A stretch of DNA of 64,000 nt from Methylophilaceae bacterium (lineage in GTDB: Bacteria > Pseudomonadota > Gammaproteobacteria > Burkholderiales > Methylophilaceae). Each line of letters opens with the position of its first letter. The stretch's first letter is position 1. Of this stretch, positions 44,896 through 53,457 are shown piece by piece. The position numbers were made by a program, and so were the translations under genes. Location of the stretch: assembly GCA_028247015.1 (NCBI GenBank), contig JAOKFJ010000002.1, positions 20,463 through 84,462 on the forward strand. Direction: 5' to 3'. The notes under the pieces were generated by a model. It saw only the letters and a list, made by a program, of their open reading frames with translations, was not told the origin of the DNA and ran no database searches.

Positions 44896-45663
44896 TTAAT
44901 TATTCAAAATCAATTCTACGCCAACCAACAATAAAATTATCACTAAGATATATCGAAGTTTGTTCTCATCAATTTTTGCACTTAGATAACTCCCTAACCA
45001 AATTCCAGGTATGGAGCCTATAAGCAGTGCGCTTAATAGCATTAAATCAACGTTCCCTAAGTTGTAATGTCCTAAGCCTGCAAAAAGGGTTAATGGTACC
45101 GCATGAGCAATATCTGTACCAATAATACGTTTTGTTCTCATCCCTGGGTATAGTAAAAGCAAGGCTGTAACTCCTAGTGCCCCAGCCCCAACAGATGTAA
45201 GGGTAACAACACAACCTAATATGAGCCCTAATAAAATAGTGAGTATTTTTGTATTACTAGCGCGCTTAATCTTTTTCTCAGCTACTTTTTTTATAATTCT
45301 AGGTTGAAGAAAAACTGCCATAGCAGTCAAAAGAAGTGCAATTCCAAGACCCACCTCAATCCAATGAAGGGTAATAGGAGAGGTTAAATCAATCTCTTTG
45401 AGGAAGTAGGTTGTAATTAATGAAGCTGGAATGCTTCCAAGCATCAATTTTTTGACAACATTCCAGTCAATATGCCCCATTTTCCCGTGAGATAATATTC
45501 CTGCTGATTTAGTAATAGCCGCATATAGAAGGTCGGTACCAATAGCAATAGCGGGATTAATTTTGAAAATAATCACTAAAAGTGGGGTCATTAATGAGCC
45601 ACCACCAACCCCTGTAAGCCCAACGAGCATACCAATAATAAATCCTGATATTGTAAATCCCAT
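44896..45663 (-). CDS. TauE/SafE-family sulfite/anion permease
   Basis: The 255-residue protein has eight membrane helices and the TauE/SafE signature GMLVGLTGVGGGSLMTPLLVIIFKINPAIAIGTDLLYAAITK at residues 12-53, repeated in part as CVVTLTSVGAGALGVTALLLLYP near 150. The family exports sulfite or sulfoacetate-like anions. As the first gene of the cys operon it may protect against sulfite build-up. It is divergent from cysB. Confidence 0.88.
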   Translation of the reverse strand: MGFTISGFIIGMLVGLTGVGGGSLMTPLLVIIFKINPAIAIGTDLLYAAITKSAGILSHGKMGHIDWNVVKKLMLGSIPASLITTYFLKEIDLTSPITLHWIEVGLGIALLLTAMAVFLQPRIIKKVAEKKIKRASNTKILTILLGLILGCVVTLTSVGAGALGVTALLLLYPGMRTKRIIGTDIAHAVPLTLFAGLGHYNLGNVDLMLLSALLIGSIPGIWLGSYLSAKIDENKLRYILVIILLLVGVELILNN

Positions 45664-45693
45664 AGTTTTTCGTTACTTTTTATTAAAATTTTG

Positions 45694-45715
45694 ATGAAAT
45701 ATAACAGAATTTCAT
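45694..45715. promoter_or_regulatory. candidate CysB operator
   Basis: ATGAAAT and ATTTCAT form a 7-bp inverted repeat around 8 nt between the divergent cys operon and the CysB-type gene. LysR regulators bind such repeats (T-N11-A like) in divergent promoters. The assignment is by position. Confidence 0.5.
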
Positions 45716-45762
45716 ATATTATTTTAATAATAATAAATACTATTTATATAACTTTTTAATAT

Positions 45763-46692
45763 ATGAAACTACAACAATTAAGATGTATTTTTGAAGTCGT
45801 GCAAAATAACTTCAATATATCAAGAGCCGCTGAATCAATTCATACCTCACAACCAGGTGTAAGTAAGCAAATTCAGGTCTTAGAAGAAGAAATTGGGGTA
45901 CAGATATTTCATAGAAATGGAAAAAGACTTACTGGACTATCTGAGCCAGGTCTTAGGGTATATGAATCAATAGCTGAGATCATGCGTGAAGTAAAAAATA
46001 TAAAAAATATTTCAGAGGAGTATGAAAAAAAAGATAGCGGTTCATTCACAATTGCAACAACACATACACAAGCACGTTACAAGCTACCTGTTGTGGTTGA
46101 GTCTTTTGTTAAAAAGTATCCTAAAATTAACTTAAATATCCATCAAGGGAATCCGTCGCAAGTTACAGAACAAATTTTAAATGGTGATGCAGATGTTGGA
46201 ATTGCTACGGAATCTATTAGTTTGAATAACAAGATATTTTGTATTCCTTGTTATTCTTGGAACCGTTGTTTAGTAATGCAAAAAGATCATCCACTATTCT
46301 TGGTTAAAGATATTACTCTTAAGGATCTAGCGAGTTATCCAATGATTACTTATGACTATGCATTTACTGGCAGTACCATCGTGTCAAAAGTTTTTAAAGA
46401 GGCTAATATTAACCCTAATATTATGTTGACTGCTATTGATGCTGATGTAATCAAGACCTATGTTAGCCTCAATCTTGGAGTGGGGCTTATTGCTGAAATG
46501 GCTTTTGATGAAAATAAAGATAAAAATCTTGTGAGTCGCGATGTCAGTCATTTATTTCCTACAAGTACAACCTATATTGGCGTGAGGCAGGATACCTTTA
46601 TACGTGGCTTTACATTTGATTTTATTAGCATGTTTACGCCTCATATGGAAGAAAAAGAACTTAAAATATTTTTAAAAAAACGGCATGTTTGA
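45763..46692 (+). CDS. cysB: CysB-type LysR regulator
   Basis: The 309-residue protein has an N-terminal winged HTH (MKLQQLRCIFEVVQNNFNISRAAESIHTSQPGVSKQIQVLEEEIG) and a periplasmic-binding-like effector domain with TTHTQARYKLP near residue 100, a hallmark of CysB/Cbl proteins. It is divergent from the cys operon and presumably activates it in the presence of N-acetylserine. Length fits CysB. Confidence 0.92.
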   Translation: MKLQQLRCIFEVVQNNFNISRAAESIHTSQPGVSKQIQVLEEEIGVQIFHRNGKRLTGLSEPGLRVYESIAEIMREVKNIKNISEEYEKKDSGSFTIATTHTQARYKLPVVVESFVKKYPKINLNIHQGNPSQVTEQILNGDADVGIATESISLNNKIFCIPCYSWNRCLVMQKDHPLFLVKDITLKDLASYPMITYDYAFTGSTIVSKVFKEANINPNIMLTAIDADVIKTYVSLNLGVGLIAEMAFDENKDKNLVSRDVSHLFPTSTTYIGVRQDTFIRGFTFDFISMFTPHMEEKELKIFLKKRHV

Positions 46693-46738
46693 TTAAAAAT
46701 TAAGTTAAGATTAAATTTTTATAAATCAAAGCGAGCCT

Positions 46739-48397
46739 ATGTTATCAGATCTAGAAATTGCACAAAGTGCACATTTGCAAAAAATTGGAGACGTTTCAGA
46801 GAAACTAAATATTGCTCAAGAGGCATTGGTTAATTTTGGCCCTTATATGGCAAAAATTAATATCAAAGAGTTAAGACAATCAGAAAAAAAAGATGGAAAA
46901 CTGATCTTAGTTACTGCAATGAGCCCAACTCCAGCAGGTGAGGGTAAGACAACAACGACAATTGGATTAACTGATGCTATTGCAAGTCAAGGTAAAAGTG
47001 TCGTAGCGTGCTTGCGTGAGCCTTCATTAGGGCCTGTATTTGGTATGAAGGGCGGTGCTACAGGAGGTGGGTATGCGCAGGCAATTCCAATGGAGAATAT
47101 TAACTTACATTTTACCGGAGACTTCCATGCCATTACCTCAGCAAACAACCTTCTTTCAGCACTGATTGATAATCATATTTATCATGGAAATGAATTAGGG
47201 ATTGATCCAGATGCAATTACCTTCAAAAGAGGGTTAGATATGAATGACAGGTCATTAAGAAAAATCACTATAGATAATGCTCGTTACCAATATCAAGGCG
47301 GATTTGATATTTCAGTAGCAAGTGAGGTGATGGCAATTTTTTGCTTAGCATCTTCATTAGATGACTTGACAAATAGATTGGGAGAAATACAAGTCGCACA
47401 AAATCTTGATAAGAATAAATCACCGATATATGCAAAGGATCTAAAAGCCCAAGGCTCAATGGCTGCTTTGCTAAAAGATGCTTTTATGCCTAATTTGGTT
47501 CAAACATTGGAGCATAACCCAGTCTTAATTCATGGAGGCCCTTTTGCTAATATTGCCCATGGATGTAACTCATATATTGCTACTCAATTAGGAGTAGATA
47601 TGGCTGACTATGTTGTAACTGAAGCTGGTTTTGGCGCTGACTTAGGGGCGGAAAAATTTATTGATATTAAGTGTCGTCAAACAGGATTAAAACCTAGTTT
47701 GATTGTCATTGTAGCTACTATAAGGGCTATGAAATACCACGGTGGAAAAAAAGTTGAAGATCTCAATGGTCAAGATCTGAATGCACTTGAGAAAGGATTT
47801 TCTAATCTTGAGCGCCATATTGAAAATTGTAGTCAACATTTTGGTTTGAATATAGTAGTTGCTATCAATCACTTTCAAACAGATACTGATGAGGAGGTAA
47901 AATTTGTTCAAGATAAAGTTGAGGGCTTAGGTTTCAAGGCTATTTTATGTTCACATTGGGCAAATGGTTCTAAAGGTGCAGAATTATTAGCTCAAGAGGC
48001 AATGGATCTTGTTGAAAAGCCAAGTCAATTTAAATTTCTTTATGATACAAAAGATTCTATCGCATCCAAATTATCAACAATTGCTCAAAAAATTTACCGA
48101 GCCAAAGATATTGTATTTGAGGATGAGGCTTTAATACAACTTAAAAAAATTGAAGATGAATATGCACATTTTCCAGTATGTATTGCAAAAACACCGTATT
48201 CTTTTTCCGGTGATCCAAAAGGTATTGGTGCTGTTTCGGATCACACACTTACTATTAGAGAGATTAGGTTGGTTAGGGGCGCGGGTTTTATAGTCGCCAT
48301 TTGTGGAAGTGTTATGACTATGCCTGGGTTACCATTAAAACCAGCAAGCGAAGGAATTTCTATTAATAATAATGGTGAAATTGAGGGATTAAGTTAG
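46739..48397 (+). CDS. fhs: formate-tetrahydrofolate ligase
   Basis: The 552-residue enzyme makes 10-formyl-tetrahydrofolate from formate, THF and ATP, linking C1 oxidation with purine and serine synthesis. The P-loop region TAMSPTPAGEGKTTTTIGLTDAI lies near residue 60, and EPSLGPVFGMKGGATGGGYAQ near 93. The ending RLVRGAGFIVAICGSVMTMPGLPLKPASE is diagnostic. It is separated from cysB by 46 bp and followed by an IMPACT gene at 2 bp. Confidence 0.97.
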   Translation: MLSDLEIAQSAHLQKIGDVSEKLNIAQEALVNFGPYMAKINIKELRQSEKKDGKLILVTAMSPTPAGEGKTTTTIGLTDAIASQGKSVVACLREPSLGPVFGMKGGATGGGYAQAIPMENINLHFTGDFHAITSANNLLSALIDNHIYHGNELGIDPDAITFKRGLDMNDRSLRKITIDNARYQYQGGFDISVASEVMAIFCLASSLDDLTNRLGEIQVAQNLDKNKSPIYAKDLKAQGSMAALLKDAFMPNLVQTLEHNPVLIHGGPFANIAHGCNSYIATQLGVDMADYVVTEAGFGADLGAEKFIDIKCRQTGLKPSLIVIVATIRAMKYHGGKKVEDLNGQDLNALEKGFSNLERHIENCSQHFGLNIVVAINHFQTDTDEEVKFVQDKVEGLGFKAILCSHWANGSKGAELLAQEAMDLVEKPSQFKFLYDTKDSIASKLSTIAQKIYRAKDIVFEDEALIQLKKIEDEYAHFPVCIAKTPYSFSGDPKGIGAVSDHTLTIREIRLVRGAGFIVAICGSVMTMPGLPLKPASEGISINNNGEIEGLS

Positions 48398-48399
48398 TA

Positions 48400-48993
48400 T
48401 TGCTGATATTTTCTGAATCGAAGACTGCAGATGAATGGGTTGTAAGTAAATCAAAATTTATTGGGCATACTTTGATGGGGGATTCTAGGGAATCATTTCT
48501 TAAGGATGTCATGGAAATTTCACGTAAATATAAAACGGCAAATCACGTTGCATTTGCTTATCAAATTAGATCAAATAATAGTACAGATGCATATTTTTAT
48601 GATGCTGGAGAACCATCCGGCACAGCTGGAAAACCACTACTAAAAATTTTAGAATCCAGAAAAATTGTAAACTCCGGAATTGCTGTTGTTCGTTATTATG
48701 GGGGAGTAAATCTAGGTACTGGAGGGTTGGCTCGGGCTTATACCAAAGCCGGGATGATGGCTCTAACAGGAACAAAGATAGAAAATTTTATCCCACTATA
48801 TTTATATAATTTAACTATTAAATACAATGTCTTAGATAAAATATCTAATTTGATTTATGAGAGTGGTGGATTAATATTAGACCGAAATTTTGATACTAAT
48901 ATACATCTTATTTCAAAGCTAACAAAAGAGGTAGCAGAGAACATCAATGACAACTTCCCGACAGTCAAAATTAGTAGTTTAAGCAACAACTAA
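48400..48993 (+). CDS. YigZ/IMPACT-family protein, TTG start
   Basis: The 197-residue protein has the IMPACT N-terminal domain: SKFIGHTLMGDS near residue 18, ANHVAFAYQIRSNNSTDAYFYDAGEPSGTAGKPLLKILE near 46-85, and VVRYYGGVNLGTGGLARAYTKA near 96. It starts at TTG (48400), 2 bp after the fhs stop, implying coupling. Bacterial YigZ members are associated with ribosome or stress functions, but the activity is undefined. Confidence 0.9.
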   Translation: MLIFSESKTADEWVVSKSKFIGHTLMGDSRESFLKDVMEISRKYKTANHVAFAYQIRSNNSTDAYFYDAGEPSGTAGKPLLKILESRKIVNSGIAVVRYYGGVNLGTGGLARAYTKAGMMALTGTKIENFIPLYLYNLTIKYNVLDKISNLIYESGGLILDRNFDTNIHLISKLTKEVAENINDNFPTVKISSLSNN

Positions 48994-49004
48994 ACTTTTT
49001 TATA

Positions 49005-49076
49005 TTAAGAAATTACAGGAGTTTTTGCTTTCTTAGGTTTACCTTTTGATTCTTTTTTCTTATCTTTACTACCCAT
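49005..49076 (-). CDS. small Lys-rich protein, 23 aa
   Basis: ATG at 49076 opens a 23-residue frame, MGSKDKKKESKGKPKKAKTP then VIS, very basic, ending at TAA 49005. An AAGGAA Shine-Dalgarno is 6 nt upstream. It lies in the gap before metY copy 2. I do not recognise it. Short basic peptides of this type occur in small-genome bacteria, but it could be chance. Confidence 0.4.
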   Translation of the reverse strand: MGSKDKKKESKGKPKKAKTPVIS

Positions 49077-49196
49077 TTAATTTTCCTTAATTTTTATATC
49101 TACTCGAATAATTTTTACTATTTCTATCTGCTGAATATACCACTCTCTAATTGGATTCTGTTAATATAAAAAAATATTTAATTATGGAGCCTGGTT

Positions 49197-50474
49197 ATGA
49201 AGCTTGAATCAATTGCATTACATCATGGATATACTTCAGAGGAAACTACTAAGGCGGCAACGACGCCTATTTACCAAACTACTTCTTTTACCTTTGATAA
49301 TACGCAGCATGGAGCGGATCTATTCGACCTAAAAGTTGAAGGAAATATTTATTCAAGGATTATGAATCCAACTAATGCTGTTTTAGAGCAGCGTATCGCT
49401 GAAATGGAAGGGGGCATTGCCTCTCTTGCTCTCGCTTCTGGTATGGCGGCAATTACTTATTCAATTCAATGTATCACAAGGGTTGGAGATAATATTGTGA
49501 GTACTAGCCAACTATATGGCGGAACCTATAATCTTTTTGCTCACTCATTACCTCAGCAAGGAATTCATGTAAAGATGGTTGATGGCAGTGACTTTAAAGC
49601 TATCGATGAAGCTATCGACGATAACACTAAGGCATTGTACTGTGAGTCTATTGGAAACCCCTTAGGTAATGTTGTTGATATTAAGGAATTATCTACTATT
49701 GCCCATAAGCATGGTATTCCTTTAATAGTTGATAATACAGTCGCCACCCCAGCTTTATGCAAACCTATAGATTTTGGTGCTGATATTGTTATTCATTCAC
49801 TTACAAAGTACATAGGTGGCCACGGCACTACAGTTGGTGGAGTGATTATAGATTCAGGTAAGTTTGATTGGGCTAAAAATAAGGCACGCTACCCAATGCT
49901 TAACGAACCAGACCCTTCATACCATGGAGTTATTTATACAGAGGCGTTAGGTCCTGCTGCCTTCATTGGTCGATGCAGAGTAGTTCCATTAAGAAATACA
50001 GGTTCAGTACTTGCAGCTACTAGTTCTTTTCAGATCATGCAAGGTCTTGAAACATTATGTTTAAGGATGGAAAGGCATTGTGAAAATGCAATGGCGTTAG
50101 CCGAATATCTTAAAAAACAACCTCAAATTGCTTGGATTAATTATGCTGGCTTACCTGATGATAAATATAATAGTACGTGTAAAAAAATTACAGGCGGTAA
50201 AGCCTCTGGAATAATTAGTTTTGGTGTTAAAGGCGGAGTTGAGGCCGGCGGTAAATTTATTGATGCATTACAAATGATTTTACGGTTAGTTAACATTGGT
50301 GATGCTAAATCATTAGCCTGTCATCCAGCATCAACCACTCATCGACAATTGGATGATGAGGAATTGAAAGCCGCTGGGGTGAGCAAAGATATGGTTCGAA
50401 TTTCCGTAGGTATTGAGCACATCGACGATATCATTGCAGATGTAAGCCAAGCACTTAAGGCTTCTGAGCATTAA
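49197..50474 (+). CDS. metY: O-acetylhomoserine aminocarboxypropyltransferase (copy 2)
   Basis: The 425-residue PLP enzyme is a close paralog of the protein at 19860, with the same start [38 protein letters not shown] and the PLP lysine in VIHSLTKYIGGHG near residue 207. The C-terminus [17 protein letters not shown] also matches. It makes homocysteine or methionine from O-acetylhomoserine. GGAG lies about 10 nt before the ATG. Its stop overlaps the rmuC start by 1 bp, so the two may be co-translated. Confidence 0.93.
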   Translation: MKLESIALHHGYTSEETTKAATTPIYQTTSFTFDNTQHGADLFDLKVEGNIYSRIMNPTNAVLEQRIAEMEGGIASLALASGMAAITYSIQCITRVGDNIVSTSQLYGGTYNLFAHSLPQQGIHVKMVDGSDFKAIDEAIDDNTKALYCESIGNPLGNVVDIKELSTIAHKHGIPLIVDNTVATPALCKPIDFGADIVIHSLTKYIGGHGTTVGGVIIDSGKFDWAKNKARYPMLNEPDPSYHGVIYTEALGPAAFIGRCRVVPLRNTGSVLAATSSFQIMQGLETLCLRMERHCENAMALAEYLKKQPQIAWINYAGLPDDKYNSTCKKITGGKASGIISFGVKGGVEAGGKFIDALQMILRLVNIGDAKSLACHPASTTHRQLDDEELKAAGVSKDMVRISVGIEHIDDIIADVSQALKASEH

Positions 50475-51769
50475 TGCTTATTGAATTCTTCCTGGGACTG
50501 ATTTTATTAGGGGTACTTGTTCTTTTATGGAGATCATTTAGTTCTAAGAGTGACTCAGTCCCAAAATTACTCGAAGAAAAACATCGGCAAATGTTAATGG
50601 ATATTAATGATTCATTAAATAAACAATCAGACCGTTTTAATAAAACTGTCACAGACGAATTAACATCTACTCGAGACTCATTAAAAACTCTTCAACTTTC
50701 GCAGCAAGAGTCTTTATCTAAAATTCGTGAGGATGTAATTGAAAAGTTACATACAACTCTTTCAGAACAAGGAAAGTCTCAGCAGGAAACTATTCAAGGG
50801 GCCCTTAAAAATACAGCTATTCAACTGATGACATCTGTTGAAGGGTTAACCAAGACCGTAGATAAAAGGCTTGAAGAAATTACTGGAAAAGTTCATGAGC
50901 GACTAGAGGAGGGCTTTAAGAAAACTAATGCTACCTTTGTTAGCGTTATGGAGCGACTCCAGACTATTGATGAAGCTCAAAAAAAGATTGATGGCCTTAC
51001 CACCAATATGGTTAGTCTTCAAGAGCTTCTTGGCGACAAGAGATCACGAGGTGCTTTTGGTGAGATGCAATTAGAGGGTCTAGTTAAGAATATTTTGCCC
51101 CCCGATGCCTATTCACTTCAATTCACATTCTTGAGCGGCGCGAGAGCAGATTGTGTTTTATTTTTGCCGGAACCAACAGGAACTATAGCGGTTGATTCAA
51201 AATTTCCAATGGAAAATTATCAAAAAATGTTTAAGGTTGGTGACTCGGATGCAGATAAAGATAAAGCAAAAAAACAATTCAAATTAGATGTAAAAAAACA
51301 TATTAGTGATATTGCAAAAAAATATATTATCCCAGATGAAACTTCTGATGGAGCAGTTATGTTTATTCCAGCAGAGGCTGTATTTGCTGAGATACATGCT
51401 TATCATCCAGAATTAATTCATGATTCTATGAGCCAAAAAGTTTGGTTAGTTTCACCTACAACTTTAATGGCAGTTTTAAATACTGCTAGGGCAGTGTTAA
51501 AGGATGTTGAAACACGTAAGCAAGTTCATATTATCAAGTCAGAGCTTGGCAAGCTTGGTAAGGAGTTTGAAAGATTTGATACTCGAATGAAGAAATTGGC
51601 GGATAATATCCGTCAGGCTCATGAACAGGCACAAGACGTTCACGTAACAAGCCAAAAAATTTCAAGACGTTTCACTCAAATTGAGAGGGTAGAGCTAAAA
51701 GATGATCCTAATGCTCTTTTAGAGTTTGAGGACTCGCTTATTCCTAAGGAGGAAAAGAGTGAAGATTAA
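50474..51769 (+). CDS. rmuC: DNA recombination protein RmuC
   Basis: The 431-residue protein has an N-terminal membrane helix (IEFFLGLILLGVLVLLW), a long coiled coil to about residue 180 and the RmuC nuclease-like domain with GDKRSRGAFGEMQLEGLVKNILP near 190, AVDSKFPMENYQKM near 238 and VMFIPAEAVFAEI near 295. RmuC limits inversions at short repeats in E. coli. The end overlaps moaD by 11 bp. Confidence 0.95.
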   Translation: MLIEFFLGLILLGVLVLLWRSFSSKSDSVPKLLEEKHRQMLMDINDSLNKQSDRFNKTVTDELTSTRDSLKTLQLSQQESLSKIREDVIEKLHTTLSEQGKSQQETIQGALKNTAIQLMTSVEGLTKTVDKRLEEITGKVHERLEEGFKKTNATFVSVMERLQTIDEAQKKIDGLTTNMVSLQELLGDKRSRGAFGEMQLEGLVKNILPPDAYSLQFTFLSGARADCVLFLPEPTGTIAVDSKFPMENYQKMFKVGDSDADKDKAKKQFKLDVKKHISDIAKKYIIPDETSDGAVMFIPAEAVFAEIHAYHPELIHDSMSQKVWLVSPTTLMAVLNTARAVLKDVETRKQVHIIKSELGKLGKEFERFDTRMKKLADNIRQAHEQAQDVHVTSQKISRRFTQIERVELKDDPNALLEFEDSLIPKEEKSED

Positions 51770-52022
51770 GATATTATTCTTTGCAAGTATAAGGGAAGTT
51801 TTTGATTGTCATGAAAAAATTGTAGATATTAAGCACGACGAAAATCTTACGCCAAATGTGTTAATTGAAAATTTTTCAATTACTGAAAAAGGTCCATGGT
51901 TGACTCTTTTAAATAAGAAAAAAATAGTTCGTGTAGCAATTAATCAGACATTAGTTGAATGGCAATCTCCTCTAAGAGATGGTGACGAGCTAGCTTTTCT
52001 TCCACCCATTACTGGAGGATAG
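51759..52022 (+). CDS. moaD: molybdopterin synthase sulfur carrier subunit
   Basis: The 87-residue ubiquitin-like protein carries the thiocarboxylate for molybdopterin synthesis. I start at GTG 51759 because AAGGAGG lies 6 nt upstream, whereas the longer frame from 51726 has no such site and no homology. The C-terminus ELAFLPPITGG ends in the required Gly-Gly. It overlaps rmuC by 11 bp and abuts moaE. Confidence 0.95.
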   Translation: MKIKILFFASIREVFDCHEKIVDIKHDENLTPNVLIENFSITEKGPWLTLLNKKKIVRVAINQTLVEWQSPLRDGDELAFLPPITGG

Positions 52023-52502
52023 ATGGGTATTCGTATACAAAAGAAAACATTTTCAACAGAGAGTGTTATTTTAGAAATGAAAGATTTAAATTCATCAGTG
52101 GGCGCCATTGTTACCTTTACAGGATTTGTTCGAGATTTCTATGATGATAAAGAAGAAAAAAAACTAGAGCAATTGGAGTTAGAGCACTACGCTGGAATGA
52201 CAGAGAAAATGCTGCTGAAAATAGAATTGGAAGCTAATACTCGATGGATATTAGAGGATATTCAGATTATCCATCGGGTAGGCGCTTTATTACCTGGCGA
52301 CCCAATTGTTTTAGTTGCTGTTGCTTGCAAACACAGGGGTGATGCATTTGATGCGTGCCATTTTATTATTGATTACCTAAAAGTTGAAGCACCTTTTTGG
52401 AAAAAAGAAAAAACTAATATAGGTGAATACTGGGTAAATGATCGTAAGGAGGATTTTTTAATGAAGGATCGGTGGGGTAGCGTTGATAGTAAAAAAAACT
52501 AA
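52023..52502 (+). CDS. moaE: molybdopterin synthase catalytic subunit
   Basis: The 159-residue subunit combines with MoaD to make molybdopterin. The sequence shows GAIVTFTGFVRDFYDD near residue 27, LEHYAGMTEKML near 54, IIHRVGALLPGDPIVLVAVACKHRGDAFDACHFIIDYLKVEAPFWKKE with the catalytic Lys near 120. The stop TAG of moaD abuts the ATG and GGAGG lies 4 nt upstream. It faces the exported protein gene convergently without gap. Confidence 0.96.
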   Translation: MGIRIQKKTFSTESVILEMKDLNSSVGAIVTFTGFVRDFYDDKEEKKLEQLELEHYAGMTEKMLLKIELEANTRWILEDIQIIHRVGALLPGDPIVLVAVACKHRGDAFDACHFIIDYLKVEAPFWKKEKTNIGEYWVNDRKEDFLMKDRWGSVDSKKN

Positions 52503-53453
52503 TTAATTTATCACTTCAAGAAAAGATTGGATTGGATCAGCGCCCATTTTCATAATATTGGTATCACTTGAGCCACTAAAATCTACAGACACTGCATCTA
52601 CAGTTCTCATATTTAAAACAAAAGAAGATGTAGGTTTGACCTCAAGTGGATTTGTTAGTTGAATTGTCCATAATAGCCGATCGGCATCTTCACAATCTGT
52701 GGCAAAATCTGTATTACTTTGAAGAAGGCTCCCAAAACCATTACCATTTCCGACTGCTCCCATGGACTGTTTGTCACCACTTGATGCATAAGTATCTACA
52801 GAGCTATTATTATCTCTATCACAATCCCCATTACTTAAATTATTAATTATTTCATAAGAAAAAACTGGCGCTGCATCAGCTATTGCACCACAAGTTAGCA
52901 TTTGAGTACTGCCAGAGATTGTTGTGCCATGCGGTGTGTCTTCTTCATCATTTGCTACGCCACTTGGTCCGGCATTAGTGGTCCAGCAGGCTGTACCTGA
53001 TGAGCTGCTAACACCTGTTGTAGTATTGGTCGTTTCAACGGTATGCTTAATTCCTAATTTATTACTTATAATTGCAACCATATATGGGTATGTGTTCGGT
53101 AGTATCTCAAATGGTGGAATAGGTAGGGATCCAGAAGCTGGAAATGTTATTGTGTGTGAAACTGCAGTATCAGTTGGTTCTAGCATATATTGACAGCTAG
53201 AAAAGTCTAGTTCGCTTGGATCTGATGAGCATAATGCCATCATATGAAAGCCTAGTTGATATGCATCTGGCGTGTCATTGCATGCATCGGTTGCCCCTGA
53301 CTCTATAGTCGAAACTGGCGTCGTTGAATTTCCACTTACAGTTATGATTTTACCATCAGCATCTTTTATACAAGTAGAATCCCCAGCAAACGAATTTCCA
53401 ATAAGGAATGTATTTAGTAACAAAAAAATGAAGAGAGTAAAAAATTTATTCAT
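52503..53453 (-). CDS. hypothetical exported protein, Cys-rich
   Basis: The 316-residue protein starts with a signal peptide (MNKFFTLFIFLLLNTFLIGNSFA, cleavage near residue 23), and the mature part is rich in Thr, Ser and Gly with about ten Cys likely paired in disulfides. I see no known domain. It lies 4 bp downstream of the inverse autotransporter barrel gene on the same strand, so it may be its secreted or surface partner, which is inference. The start overlaps no other gene. Confidence 0.65.
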   Translation of the reverse strand: MNKFFTLFIFLLLNTFLIGNSFAGDSTCIKDADGKIITVSGNSTTPVSTIESGATDACNDTPDAYQLGFHMMALCSSDPSELDFSSCQYMLEPTDTAVSHTITFPASGSLPIPPFEILPNTYPYMVAIISNKLGIKHTVETTNTTTGVSSSSGTACWTTNAGPSGVANDEEDTPHGTTISGSTQMLTCGAIADAAPVFSYEIINNLSNGDCDRDNNSSVDTYASSGDKQSMGAVGNGNGFGSLLQSNTDFATDCEDADRLLWTIQLTNPLEVKPTSSFVLNMRTVDAVSVDFSGSSDTNIMKMGADPIQSFLEVIN

Positions 53454-53457
53454 GACT

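Noticed and set aside
49077..49196. SAM-responsive riboswitch upstream of metY copy 2
   Set aside because: I looked for a conserved pseudoknot or helix pattern and saw only AT-rich DNA with no clear stems.
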